From positions 1-64,000 of the forward strand of contig NZ_JAEULO010000035.1 in the NCBI RefSeq assembly GCF_016793705.1: a stretch of DNA of 64,000 bases, read 5' to 3'. Each line of letters opens with the position of its first letter. Within the stretch, counting starts at the first letter, position 1. Source of the stretch: Tabrizicola sp. (lineage in GTDB: Bacteria > Pseudomonadota > Alphaproteobacteria > Rhodobacterales > Rhodobacteraceae). Shown here piece after piece: positions 1 through 9,224 of the stretch. The position numbers were made by a program, and so were the translations under genes. The notes below the pieces were generated by a model, which saw only the letters and a list, made by a program, of their open reading frames with translations, did not search any database and was not told where the DNA came from.

Positions 1-348
1 ACGACATTTCTGCTGGCGCTGGGGGTGATCGGGGTTTGGATCCTGACCGGGCCGGTCTTTGGCTATTCCGATACCTGGCAGCTGGTGATCAATACCGGGA
101 CAACCATCATCACCTTCCTGATGGTCTTTCTGATCCAGAACACCCAGAACCGCGACACGGCGGCGATCCAGCTGAAGCTGGACGAGCTGATCCGGGCGAC
201 GAAAGGCGCGCATAACGCGCTTCTTGACCTGGAAGAGCTGGACGAGACCATGCTGGAGGCCTTCCGGGCCCGGTATGAACGGCTGGCGCGGGATGCTCGG
301 ACCGGACTGGCCCAGGGGATCGACGACACCGGAGCGCCCGAGCCATGA
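1..348 (+). CDS. Low-affinity iron permease family protein, C-terminal part
   Basis: The frame is open from the first base of the window, so the N-terminus is missing; 115 residues are visible. Two hydrophobic segments (about residues 3-17 and 27-44) are followed by [20 protein letters not shown] and a charged soluble tail. This segment after the last helix is characteristic of the low-affinity iron permease family (PF04120), whose transport role in bacteria is largely untested. It would sit in the inner membrane. The hydrolase gene downstream starts 58 bases after the stop on the same strand. Family assignment is from recognition of the segment and is fairly firm; the substrate is not. Confidence 0.75.
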   Translation, partial: TTFLLALGVIGVWILTGPVFGYSDTWQLVINTGTTIITFLMVFLIQNTQNRDTAAIQLKLDELIRATKGAHNALLDLEELDETMLEAFRARYERLARDARTGLAQGIDDTGAPEP

Positions 349-406
349 CGCAAGGTCAGCGGAAGCCGCGCTTTCCATCCGCAGCGTACCGGGCAATGAT
401 CGGCGC

Positions 407-1096
407 ATGACCCGTCTGCGCCTTCCCTTTGCCGCCCCTGCCGACGCTGCTTCTGGCAGCACGGTTCGGGAACGGGTGATTCTGGTGCATGGCCTTGCCC
501 GGTCGTCCAATTCACTGGCGGCCATGGGGCTGGCACTGCGGGCGGGGGGATATGCCGTCAGCCGCGCCGCCTATCCTTCGACCCGGGCCACGCCGGAGGT
601 TCTGGTCAATCAGGTCGCGGCGGCCTTTTCGGCGCCCTTCTTCGGCACGACGCATTTTGTCACCCATTCGATGGGCGGGATCCTTGTGCGCGACTGGCTG
701 GCGCGGGGGCATCCGCCGGGTCTGGGCCGAGTGGTGATGCTGGCCCCGCCGAACCATGGTTCGGAACTGGTGGATGCCTTCGGGGACTGGAAGGCCTTCG
801 AGATGGTGAATGGCCCAGCCGGGATGAGCCTTGGAACCGGCCCGGAGAGCTGGCCGAACCGGCTTCCCCTACCGGACTATCCTTTGGGGATCATTGCAGG
901 GACGAGGTCGGTCAGCCCCTGGTTCAGCCAGCTTCTGCCCGGACCGGACGACGGCAAGGTAACGGTGGAAAGCACGAAGCTGGAAGGTATGGCCGACCAC
1001 CTGGTGCTGCCGGTCAGCCATACCTGGATGATGGTGAACCCGACGGTGATCCGGCAGGTGATGCATTTCCTGCGACACGGGCGGTTTGACCGGTAG
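407..1096 (+). CDS. Alpha/beta hydrolase (lipase-like esterase)
   Basis: A 229-residue alpha/beta hydrolase with no signal peptide. Residues 22-31 ([10 protein letters not shown]) form the HG oxyanion strand, Ser88 in THSMGG is the nucleophile elbow, Asp181 or Asp182 and His205 (SHTWMM) are the likely acid and base. The N-terminal LVHGLARSS followed by a short cap resembles lipase class 2/PGAP1-like esterases. The ATG at 407 was chosen because the frame upstream overlaps the iron permease gene and does not look like protein. It converges on urtE. The substrate cannot be told from the sequence. Confidence 0.8.
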   Translation: MTRLRLPFAAPADAASGSTVRERVILVHGLARSSNSLAAMGLALRAGGYAVSRAAYPSTRATPEVLVNQVAAAFSAPFFGTTHFVTHSMGGILVRDWLARGHPPGLGRVVMLAPPNHGSELVDAFGDWKAFEMVNGPAGMSLGTGPESWPNRLPLPDYPLGIIAGTRSVSPWFSQLLPGPDDGKVTVESTKLEGMADHLVLPVSHTWMMVNPTVIRQVMHFLRHGRFDR

Positions 1097-1150
1097 GGGC
1101 AGGCGATGCCCGGGGGACCTGAAGACGGACCTGGCGGCAGCCCGGGGGCG

Positions 1151-1849
1151 TCAGACCGAGACTTCGGCCCTGAGGCTGGCCTTGTCAAAGCCAGCAATCG
1201 GCCCCTGCGTCGAAACCGCCCCGCGCCGCAGCACATAGACATGGTCGGCAAGTCCATAGGCGAAGTCGAAGTACTGCTCGACCAGGACGATGGCCATGGT
1301 TCCCTGGTCCTTGAGGTAAGTGATCACCCGGCCGATCTGCTGGATGATGTTGGGCTGGATGCCCTCGGTCGGCTCGTCCAGAAGCAGGACCTTGGGCTTC
1401 GTGATCATTGCCCGGGCGATGGCCAGTTGCTGCTGCTGCCCGCCCGAAAGGTCGCCGCCCCGGCGGTTCGACATGTCTTTCAGGACCGGAAAAAGCTCGT
1501 AGATGCTGTCAGGGACCTTGTGTTCGGCCTTTGGCAAAAGGGCAAAGCCCGTCTCCAGGTTCTCGCGCACCGTGAGCAGCGGAAAGATCATCCGCCCTTG
1601 CGGCACCACTGCCAGGCCCCGACGCGCCATCTCTTGCGCAGGCAGGCGGCCAAGGGTCTCACCGTCCAACTCAATAGTCCCGCCGGACCTTTGGTGCGTC
1701 CCGGCAAGCGCTTTCAGGAAGCTGGTCTTGCCTACTCCGTTCGTCCCCATGATGCAGGTCACTTCCCCGGCTTTCGCCTGAAAGTCGATCCCGTGCAGGA
1801 TCTGCGAGCCGCCATAGTGCAGGGTCAGGCCTTTGGTCTTCAGCATCAT
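1151..1849 (-). CDS. urtE: Urea ABC transporter ATP-binding protein UrtE
   Basis: This 232-residue ATPase is the second nucleotide-binding subunit of the urea importer. The Walker A loop is GTNGVGKT (35-42), the signature is LSGGQ (134-138) and Walker B runs VLLLDEP (154-160); DEPTEGIQPN is the form typical of the LivF/UrtE branch. It is the last gene of urtABCDE and its start overlaps the urtD stop. It hydrolyses ATP on the cytoplasmic face together with UrtD to drive the UrtB/UrtC permeases. A 5-bp stem-loop (GGGCA/TGCCC) just past the converging hydrolase stop lies 40 bases downstream. Confidence 0.95.
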   Translation of the reverse strand: MMLKTKGLTLHYGGSQILHGIDFQAKAGEVTCIMGTNGVGKTSFLKALAGTHQRSGGTIELDGETLGRLPAQEMARRGLAVVPQGRMIFPLLTVRENLETGFALLPKAEHKVPDSIYELFPVLKDMSNRRGGDLSGGQQQQLAIARAMITKPKVLLLDEPTEGIQPNIIQQIGRVITYLKDQGTMAIVLVEQYFDFAYGLADHVYVLRRGAVSTQGPIAGFDKASLRAEVSV

Positions 1850-2589
1850 CCGCGCCCCAGATAGACGTCGATCACCGTCTGGTTCTTCGTCACATGATCC
1901 AGGCTCCCCTCGGCCAGGACGGCGCCCTCGTGCAGGACAGTGACCTTGCAGTTCAGGCGACGGACGAAGTCCATGTCATGCTCGACCACCACCACCGCGC
2001 GGGTCCGTGCGATGTCCACGAGCAGCTCTGTGGTCTTTTCCCGCTCGGCCAACGTCATCCCCGCAGCGGGTTCGTCGACCAGCAGCAGCCGGGGTTCCTG
2101 CGCGAGCAGCATGGCGATCTCGAGCCATTGCTTCTGGCCGTGGCTCAGGGTGCCGGCTTTCTTGGCCAGGCTGTCCGCAAGGCCAACCTGAGCCGTCAGC
2201 GCGGCGATCCGGTCTTCGTCAGCCGCCGACTTGCGCCAGGCCAGCACGGCCCAAGGGCTGCGGGCGGCCTTAAGGGCCAGCGTCAGGTTTTCGTGCACCG
2301 TCTGATCCTCGAAGACCGTGGGCCGCTGGAACTTGCGGCCGATGCCAGCGCGGGCGATCTGGGCCTCGGAGAGTTTCAGCAGAGAGACAGGTCGTTCGCC
2401 AAAGTTGACCGATCCGCTGTCGGGTCGTGTCTTGCCGGTGACGATGTCCATGAAGGTGCTTTTCCCCGCCCCGTTCGGTCCGATGATCGCGCGAAGCTCG
2501 GCTGCCCCGATCGAGAAGGTCAGGTTGTTGATCGCACGGAAGCCGTCGAAGCTGACGGTCACGCCCGAGACTTCAAGAAGCGCGCTCAT
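1846..2589 (-). CDS. urtD: Urea ABC transporter ATP-binding protein UrtD
   Basis: A 247-residue LivG/UrtD-type ATPase. Walker A is GPNGAGKST (37-45), the signature is the UrtD-type LSHGQ (148-152) rather than LSGGQ, and Walker B is LLLVDEP (168-174) followed by AAGMT. The SHGQKQWLEIAM segment is what separates UrtD from the amino-acid LivG subunits. It overlaps urtC upstream and urtE downstream by 4 bases each, so translation is probably coupled. It pairs with UrtE in the cytoplasm to energise urea uptake. Confidence 0.95.
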   Translation of the reverse strand: MSALLEVSGVTVSFDGFRAINNLTFSIGAAELRAIIGPNGAGKSTFMDIVTGKTRPDSGSVNFGERPVSLLKLSEAQIARAGIGRKFQRPTVFEDQTVHENLTLALKAARSPWAVLAWRKSAADEDRIAALTAQVGLADSLAKKAGTLSHGQKQWLEIAMLLAQEPRLLLVDEPAAGMTLAEREKTTELLVDIARTRAVVVVEHDMDFVRRLNCKVTVLHEGAVLAEGSLDHVTKNQTVIDVYLGRG

Positions 2590-3797
2590 TCCTGCGCCTC
2601 CTTCTCTTGCAGGGATCCGTCGTCAGGCCCAAGCGGAGCCCCCTTGCGGTCGGGGGCATGGACACCGGCGAAGCGGTCGAAGAGCCCGCCGATGCCCTTG
2701 GGCGAGAAAAGCGTGACGCAGACGAAGGTCAGGCCCAGAAGGACGAGCCACCAGTCCACCCAGTTGATCGTGCCGATGCCAAGGTCGACCGATGGCACCC
2801 GGCCGCCGGTGAACCAGCTGGAAAGGAGCGATACCAGCGCCGCACCGATGACGGCCCCGTAAAGCCGGCCGCGCCCGCCGACCGCAACCCAGACCGCGAG
2901 GTAGATGCTTGCGATGGGGGCCAGTTCGGCCGGGTTTATGATGCCCGCCTGCGGGTAATAGAGCGCACCGGCGAAGGCGCAGATCACGGCGGTCAGGGTG
3001 AAGACGAAAAGCTTGTAGCCCTCGACCGAATAGCCCAGGAACCGCACGCGCGCTTCATCATCGCGGATTGCCCGGATCACGCTGCCGAACTTGCCCGAGA
3101 CGATGGCGTGGAGGCCGACATAGGTCAGGGCGAGGGCCGCAGCAGAGGCCCAGAAGAACCACAGGCTTACGGCGTCCTGGCCTGCGGTGACGCCGGGCAG
3201 GTTCTGCAGGCCGGAAAGCCCGTTGTTGCCGCGCAATCCGCTGTCGTTCTGGAAGAGGTAGAGCGCCAGCGCCAGCGTCATCGCCTGGGTCAGGATCGAC
3301 AGATAGACCCCGGTGACGCGGGACCGGAAGGCGAGCCAGCCGAAGATCAGGGCCAGAAGGCCGGGGACGGCGACGACCAGCGCCAGTTGCAGGGGTAGAC
3401 TATTCGCGAAGCTCCAGATCGCAGGGAGGTCCGATGCCCCGACAACGCCGAAGATCTGGGTGGCGATGCCCTGGCTGATTTCCTCGGGCGTGGCCGGTAG
3501 GCCGCCGTTGGACATCGAGGCAATCACGATCTCCTCGGTCCGGGCATACATCAGCCACATGCCGACCATGTAGCCGCCAAGCGCGAAGAAGGCCATGTGG
3601 CCCAACGAAAGGATTCCGGCGTAGCCCCAGATCAGGTCCATCGCCAAGGCCGCGAGGCAGAGGCACAGGGTCTTGCCCAGCGTCTTCACGAAGGAGGTGG
3701 AGACGAGACCGAACTGCGCGGCGATGGTCACGGCGATGGTGAATATCGCGAGGCTGGCGAGGAAGATCAGGGCGGAGCGGTGGCGGGGGTGGGTCAT
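2586..3797 (-). CDS. urtC: Urea ABC transporter permease UrtC
   Basis: A 403-residue inner-membrane permease of the LivM/UrtC type. The first helix covers about residues 10-30, and the protein carries the family segments GYAGILSLGHMAFFALGGY (about 59-77) and GLRGNNGLSGLQN, then AIRDDEARVRFLGY in the EAA-like loop. A charged C-terminal tail of about 30 residues follows the last helix. It starts 4 bases after the urtB stop and overlaps urtD. It forms the translocation channel with UrtB. The long periplasmic loop after residue 85 is normal for UrtC and distinguishes it from LivM. Confidence 0.95.
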   Translation of the reverse strand: MTHPRHRSALIFLASLAIFTIAVTIAAQFGLVSTSFVKTLGKTLCLCLAALAMDLIWGYAGILSLGHMAFFALGGYMVGMWLMYARTEEIVIASMSNGGLPATPEEISQGIATQIFGVVGASDLPAIWSFANSLPLQLALVVAVPGLLALIFGWLAFRSRVTGVYLSILTQAMTLALALYLFQNDSGLRGNNGLSGLQNLPGVTAGQDAVSLWFFWASAAALALTYVGLHAIVSGKFGSVIRAIRDDEARVRFLGYSVEGYKLFVFTLTAVICAFAGALYYPQAGIINPAELAPIASIYLAVWVAVGGRGRLYGAVIGAALVSLLSSWFTGGRVPSVDLGIGTINWVDWWLVLLGLTFVCVTLFSPKGIGGLFDRFAGVHAPDRKGAPLGPDDGSLQEKEAQE

Positions 3798-3800
3798 GGA

Positions 3801-5735
3801 TCAATCCCCCGCCGCGCGACCACGAAGCGCGATGATGCCGCGGGGCCGGAACTGGATGAAAAGGATGATGAAAAGGATCATGTAGGTCTGCGCGGCCAAG
3901 GTGTTGGAGGGATTGAAGAACTCGATCACCTTCTGGAAGCTGCCGATCATCACGGCGCCTGACAGCGTGCCCCAGATGCTGCCGACGCCACCGACCACGA
4001 CGGTCATGAAGCTTTGCACGATGTAGTCGGTGCCAAGCTCGGACGTGACCTTGGCGAAGAGCCCGATGGCGACCCCGGCGATGCCCGCGATGCCCGAGCC
4101 GAGACCGAAGGTCAGCATGTTGATGCGGTCGGGATCGATCCCCATCGAGGCGGCCATCGCGGGGTTCTGGGTGACGGCGCGGACTTCCAGGCCAAGGCGG
4201 GTGCGCTTCATGAGGTAGAGGAAGAAGGCGAGGAAGATCAGCGCCAGGACAAAGATCGCGATGCGGATGTAGCTGATCGAGACGACGTCGTTGATCACCA
4301 GCGCCCCGTCCAGCCAGGCGGGGGAGGTGAGGGGGCGGGCCTGGGTGCCGAAGACGTTCTTCAGGATCTGCTGCAGCGCGATGGAGATGCCGAAGGTGGC
4401 GAGGAGGGTCTCCAGCGGTCGCTTGTAGAGGTGGCGAATGACCAGGCGTTCAAGGGCCACCCCGGCTGCGAAGGTGATCGCGAAGGCCAGGGGAAGTGCG
4501 ACAAGGATGGAGAGCGTGTAGTCGGGCACATACAGCTGGACGACATAGCCGGTATAGGCTCCGATGGTGATGAACTCGCCATGCGCCATGTTGATCACGC
4601 CCATGACGCCGAAGGTGATGGCCAGACCGATGGCGGCAAGGAAGTAGATCGAGGCGAGCGACAGGGCGTCGAGGCCAAGGTCTGCCGTCTGCATGATGCC
4701 GACCTTGGTGCCGATGCGGGTGAGCGCTTCTTCCGCAGCCTCGGTCACGGCGGGGTCGGGCTCGACATAGACCTCGTAGAACTTCGCGGCCTTGAGCGCG
4801 GCTTTCGCCTCGTCATCGGTGGCGGCGACGGGGACGGCGCCGGAAGCCTCCAGCGCGGTATAGGCGCGGTCGCGGGCGGCTTGGGTGTTCAACTCGGCCA
4901 CGGGGACGCCAGCGACCATACCGTCCTTGAGGTTGGCAAGCAGGGCGGCGCGCTGGTCTTCCAGCGTCAGGCGGGCGGGGGCGAGGCTTGCGGCGACGAG
5001 GAGGACATAGGCCTCATCCTCGGGGATGTCGGAGCCGAGACGCAGCTCGCGGGCGATGTTGCCTTCGGGGGGAGTGGACGAGGCGATGCGGGTGGTGGCG
5101 ACCAGGGGGTTGAGTGCTGCGCGAAGGTCGAGGCCGAGGTCGGAGCCGAAGCTGTCGATGGCAGCGACGCGTGCCTGAGACGACGGATCGAAGCGGAGGG
5201 TCAGAAGGCGTTCGAGGCGTACTTTCTGCGCTTTCAACCCCGCGTCCTCCTCGGACGCGATGGCGGCGCGCAGCGGCTCCAGCGCCTCGGCGGTCGGGTC
5301 CTGCGCGATCGAGGTCAGCGCGGCCTGGCGCTTTCGGGGATCAGGGTCAGAGAGGGTAAACTGCACCAGCGCCGTCGCGATCAGGCCGCGTACACCGGCG
5401 TTGGGCTTCAATTCGGTCAGCTCGGCCTTGGCGGCCGTTCCGGCAGGCGTCCCGTCCAGCGCGATCAGGGCAAAGCCGTCGCCCTCCGCCACGGCCACAA
5501 ACATCGCGCTGTCGGACTTGCGGATCACCAGCCGCTTGTCGGCCCAGGCGGAAAGGATGTCATCGGCCATAGGATCGTTGCTGCCCACCAGTTCGGCAAT
5601 CAGCGGACCGATGGTCTGGCGCGAGGGCTTTTCGATCTGGGCGCGGTTTTCCGCGACGATCCGGGCCGCTTCCTGGGCAAGGGAAGGCAACGGCAGCAGA
5701 CAGAAGGCCACAAGAAGACAGGTGGTCAGGCGCAT
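3801..5735 (-). CDS. urtB: Urea ABC transporter permease UrtB
   Basis: 644 residues from the ATG at 5735, which begins a good signal peptide (MRLTTCLLVAFCLLPLPSLA). The N-terminal half, about residues 20-340, is a soluble Ala-rich HEAT-like region (DPRKRQAALTSIAQDPTAEA) seen in UrtB but not in LivH; the C-terminal half, from about 360, is the LivH-type permease with GVINMAHGEFITIGAYTGY. The frame is open for 21 more codons upstream, but that stretch is the hairpin-rich spacer after urtA and not protein. It forms the urea channel with UrtC in the inner membrane. Confidence 0.95.
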   Translation of the reverse strand: MRLTTCLLVAFCLLPLPSLAQEAARIVAENRAQIEKPSRQTIGPLIAELVGSNDPMADDILSAWADKRLVIRKSDSAMFVAVAEGDGFALIALDGTPAGTAAKAELTELKPNAGVRGLIATALVQFTLSDPDPRKRQAALTSIAQDPTAEALEPLRAAIASEEDAGLKAQKVRLERLLTLRFDPSSQARVAAIDSFGSDLGLDLRAALNPLVATTRIASSTPPEGNIARELRLGSDIPEDEAYVLLVAASLAPARLTLEDQRAALLANLKDGMVAGVPVAELNTQAARDRAYTALEASGAVPVAATDDEAKAALKAAKFYEVYVEPDPAVTEAAEEALTRIGTKVGIMQTADLGLDALSLASIYFLAAIGLAITFGVMGVINMAHGEFITIGAYTGYVVQLYVPDYTLSILVALPLAFAITFAAGVALERLVIRHLYKRPLETLLATFGISIALQQILKNVFGTQARPLTSPAWLDGALVINDVVSISYIRIAIFVLALIFLAFFLYLMKRTRLGLEVRAVTQNPAMAASMGIDPDRINMLTFGLGSGIAGIAGVAIGLFAKVTSELGTDYIVQSFMTVVVGGVGSIWGTLSGAVMIGSFQKVIEFFNPSNTLAAQTYMILFIILFIQFRPRGIIALRGRAAGD

Positions 5736-5768
5736 GGGGCGTCCGGGACTGAAGGGGTCGACAGGGAG

Positions 5769-5823
5769 GGCGGCGGGCGGATAGCCCCCCGCCGCCAACC
5801 CCTCCCCACGATCGGGGGAGGGG
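5769..5823 (-). promoter_or_regulatory. Double hairpin in the urtA-urtB spacer
   Basis: Two adjacent perfect stems lie in the 127-base gap between the urtA stop and the urtB start: a 9-bp GGCGGCGGG/CCCGCCGCC stem at 5769-5796 and a 9-bp CCCCTCCCC/GGGGAGGGG stem at 5799-5823. Stable stems at this place often protect the 3' end of the binding-protein mRNA or cause partial termination, giving more UrtA than permease. That role is inferred. The second stem closely matches another at 54986-55009, so it may be a dispersed repeat. Confidence 0.6.
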
Positions 5824-5862
5824 AAGCGCTTGCGGCCCGGCGTCGGGCCGCGGCGGACGGGG

Positions 5863-7155
5863 TCAGTAGTTCGACGTCAGCTGGACGCAGGTCTTGGTGT
5901 CCTTGTTGTACATCCCGCACTGAAGGTCCTTCCAGTCGGCCTCCAGCACTGCCGATTCCGGCAGGTAGTCGGTCCAGGCGTCGCCGGGGACCGGCTCGGT
6001 CTGGCTGATGATGTCGAACTGTCCATCAGCGCGGATCTCGCCGATCAGCACCGGTTTCGTCAGGTGGTGGTTGGCACCCATCACAGCCATGCCGCCGGTG
6101 AGGTTCGGGAATTCCTGCCCCCACATCGCGGTGCGGACAGCGTCGACTTCGGTGGTTCCGGCGGCGGTCACCGCGTTCACCCACATGTTGAAGCCGATGT
6201 AATGGGCTTCCATCGGGTCGTTGGTGACGCGCTTGTCGTCCTTGATGAAGGCCTTCCAGGCCGCGATGAAGGCGGCGTTTTCGGGCGTGTCGGCCGACAT
6301 GAAGTAGTTCCAGGCCGCCAGGTGGCCCACCAGATTCGAGGTATCCAGGCCGGAGAGTTCCTCTTCGCCGACCGAGAAGGCGACGACCGGCAGGGTGTCG
6401 GCGGAAACGCCAGCGGCTGCCAGTTCCTTGTAGAAGCCGATGTTCGCATCACCGTTGATCGTCGAGATGACGCCGACCTTCTTGCCGTCGGCACCCAGAG
6501 CCACCACGTCCGCCACGATCTTCGACCAGTCGCTATGCCCGAAGGGGGTGTAGTTGACGAAGATGTCTTCCTTCGGGATGCCTTTAGAGATCAGGTAGGC
6601 CTCGAGGATGTTGTTCGTGGTGCGCGGGTAGACGTAGTCGGTGCCGAGGAGAGCGAACTTGGTGACGCCAAGCTCTTCCAGGTAGTAGTCCACCGCCGGG
6701 ATCGCCTGCTGGTTCGGCGCGGCGCCGGTGTAGAAGACATTCTTCGACGATTCCTCGCCCTCGTACTGGACGGGGTAGAAGAGGAGGCCGTTCAGTTCCT
6801 CGATCACCGGGAGCACGGATTTTCGGGACACCGAGGTCCAGCAGCCGAACATGACGTCGACCTTCGAGACGGTCAGAAGCTCGCGCGCCTTTTCGGCGAA
6901 GAGCGGCCAGTCGGAGGCTGGGTCGACGACCACCGCCTCAAGCTGCTTGCCGAGAAGACCGCCCTTGGCGTTCTGCTGCTCGATGAGCATCAGCATGGTG
7001 TCTTTCAGCGTGGTTTCCGAAATCGCCATGGTCCCGGAAAGCGAGTGCAGCACGCCGATCTTGATCGTTTCCCCTTCGGCGAAGGCAAAGCGCGGCATGG
7101 TCATTGCAGCGGCAGCTGCAGCGCTGGACAGAAGCGTGCGTCTGGTCAGTTTCAT
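5863..7155 (-). CDS. urtA: Urea ABC transporter substrate-binding protein UrtA
   Basis: A 430-residue periplasmic binding protein. The N-terminus (MKLTRRTLLSSAAAAAAMTM) is a signal peptide with a twin-arginine pair, cleaved after AFA. The mature part starts IKIGVLHSLSGTMAISE and contains MFGCWTSVSRKSVLPVIEE and FYPVQYEGEESSKNVFYTGA, which are UrtA/AmiC-type ligand-pocket segments. It is the first gene of the transporter operon and lies 305 bases downstream of ureG, so importer and urease are neighbours on one strand. It captures urea and delivers it to UrtBC. Confidence 0.95.
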   Translation of the reverse strand: MKLTRRTLLSSAAAAAAMTMPRFAFAEGETIKIGVLHSLSGTMAISETTLKDTMLMLIEQQNAKGGLLGKQLEAVVVDPASDWPLFAEKARELLTVSKVDVMFGCWTSVSRKSVLPVIEELNGLLFYPVQYEGEESSKNVFYTGAAPNQQAIPAVDYYLEELGVTKFALLGTDYVYPRTTNNILEAYLISKGIPKEDIFVNYTPFGHSDWSKIVADVVALGADGKKVGVISTINGDANIGFYKELAAAGVSADTLPVVAFSVGEEELSGLDTSNLVGHLAAWNYFMSADTPENAAFIAAWKAFIKDDKRVTNDPMEAHYIGFNMWVNAVTAAGTTEVDAVRTAMWGQEFPNLTGGMAVMGANHHLTKPVLIGEIRADGQFDIISQTEPVPGDAWTDYLPESAVLEADWKDLQCGMYNKDTKTCVQLTSNY

Positions 7156-7460
7156 GGTGTCAGTCCCCTGTTTCGTTGGCCGCGGACGGGCCAGGCGTGT
7201 TTGGTCTTCTGGGCCTTGGCAGTGGCCTAGGCTGGCATCAGGAAAGCCGTGCGTGGAACGGGCGGCCAGCGGAACCGGGCAACCGGGCAGGGCCTTTCAC
7301 TCCGATGGCCAGAATTTGAGCGGCTGCCGACGCTGCAGCGCAGAAAGCGAGCATTCTGCGGATGCGAAGGCGCTGTCGGGGCGATCTGCGAGCCTTTTGC
7401 AAACGGTAGCGGGCGGAAAGGAGGCCCCTTCCGCCCGCGCGTTCCAGCCTGAGTCGCGGG
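7156..7460. promoter_or_regulatory. Gap holding the ureG terminator and presumed urtA promoter
   Basis: A gap of 305 bases between ureG and urtA, both on the minus strand. Next to ureG it holds the perfect 10-bp hairpin annotated separately. The remaining 250 bases must carry the urtA promoter, but I see no confident -10/-35 pair or sigma54-type GG-N10-GC element, and no protein-like frame. Confidence 0.4.
7409..7438 (-). terminator. Hairpin terminator after ureG
   Basis: A perfect 10-bp inverted repeat (GCGGGCGGAA / TTCCGCCCGC) with a 10-base loop begins 22 bases after the ureG stop. No long T-run follows on the minus strand, so it may be a weak terminator or a processing barrier that separates urease from the urt operon. 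Confidence 0.6.
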
Positions 7461-8083
<623 letters not shown>

Positions 8084-8087
<4 letters not shown>

Positions 8088-8716
8088 GTGCGGAAGATCC
8101 TTACATCCTGGGTTTCGTGCTGGAAGGCCGCCAGGTCCGCAGCAAGGGCGCAGCTGCCGAGGTCGTCCAGGCTGGCGGACGCCGACTTAGTGCCCAAAGC
8201 TTCAATTTCCGGCAGAAGCCGCATCAGAACCCCCTGCCCAGCAGTTTGGCCCAAGGGGACATGACGGGTGGCGATGGTGCAGAGGTTGCCGGCAAAGTTC
8301 TGCAGGTAAAGCTGCGCGACCTGTCCCGGCGGAAGGTCCAACGGGGCGGCGGCTTCTCCCACCGCAATGGGAAGCATCCGTGGCGGAAGGGTGCGCCCGG
8401 TCAGGCTGGAGACCATCCTCGCCAGGGCTGCACCCTGCTCGGCGCTTTCCTGCAGCCGTTCGGCTGACGGGGCCAAAGCGCGGGCGAGGGCGTCGAGTGC
8501 GGCGTGGTCCGCCCCTTCTGCCAGAGCCTGGGTCAGAAGGACCGCATCCTGCCAGCCCGCGCCGTAGTGGAGGATATTGCGGAGCCACTGCTCAAAGGTT
8601 TGCGCGTCAGTGACGTCCCCGGCGGCGATGACCCGCTCCAACCCGTGGCTATAGGCGAAGGCCCCGGTCGGAAAGGCGGGGGAGAGCCACTGGACAAGGG
8701 TCAAGAGCGCGGTCAC
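8084..8716 (-). CDS. ureF: Urease accessory protein UreF
   Basis: A 210-residue all-helical protein. It opens with [20 protein letters not shown], including the family PxGxFxYSHGLE segment ([13 protein letters not shown]), and carries the central YHAA-type region only loosely. UreF links UreD to UreG in the activation complex and gates GTP hydrolysis. It overlaps ureE upstream and ureG downstream by 4 bases each, in the usual order E-F-G. Confidence 0.95.
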
Positions 8717-9222
8717 TTGGCCCCTTTCGGAGCGTGAAAGTGCAACTGCCCATCGCCATGGTGGTGCCAGCCGAACCGGGCGGCTTCGGTCTCGTCGCCG
8801 TGGGAATGGCCCATCGTCCGGCCGTGGCCGTAGGCACCGCCTTCCGGCTTGAAGGGCAGGCTCTCGCGCCGGATCGTCGCGCCAAGGCCTTCGAGCATCC
8901 GCTCCAGCACATGATCCTCGCGGATGATCAGGCGGTCGGGGTGGATCTGGCAGGGCGTGTGGCGGTTGCCGATGTGCCAGGCGAGGCGGGTAAGGTCACC
9001 GGTGATGACCAGAACCGCCTCGGGCGCGGGGACGATCTCGATGTTCACGCCGTCAACCGCGAAACCCCAGTGGTCGTCCAGGTTGGTGACAGAGGGCAGG
9101 TCTACCAGGAACTCTCGGCCCCCGGCACTGGTCAGAAGCTTCCGCCGCATCAAGCGCTGGTCGTAGTCGAGGATCACCCGGTCATGGGCAAGAGAAGGGG
9201 CCGATTTCAGAAGTCTTGTCAT
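8713..9222 (-). CDS. ureE: Urease accessory nickel metallochaperone UreE
   Basis: 169 residues. The N-terminal peptide-binding domain is followed by the metal-binding domain with GNRHTPCQIHPDRLIIREDH (about 86-105), which holds the conserved HIGNRH nickel histidine. The C-terminal 40 residues are His-rich (GHGRTMGHSHGD, then WHHHGDGQLHFHAP), a nickel-storage tail as in Klebsiella UreE. It starts 2 bases after the ureC stop and overlaps ureF. Confidence 0.95.
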   Translation of the reverse strand: MTRLLKSAPSLAHDRVILDYDQRLMRRKLLTSAGGREFLVDLPSVTNLDDHWGFAVDGVNIEIVPAPEAVLVITGDLTRLAWHIGNRHTPCQIHPDRLIIREDHVLERMLEGLGATIRRESLPFKPEGGAYGHGRTMGHSHGDETEAARFGWHHHGDGQLHFHAPKGAK

Positions 9223-9224
9223 GG

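Noticed and set aside
4014-6008. A long open frame on the plus strand opposite urtB (664 codons), and similar ones opposite xdhB, dnaE and the PLD gene
   Set aside because: They mirror GC-rich genes on the other strand, have compositions rich in Gly/Arg/Asp without domains, and cross several real gene boundaries. They are antisense shadows.
7156-7460. A sigma54 promoter for urtA
   Set aside because: I looked for the GG-N10-GC type element (TGGCAC-N5-TTGC) on the minus strand and found no match good enough to claim.
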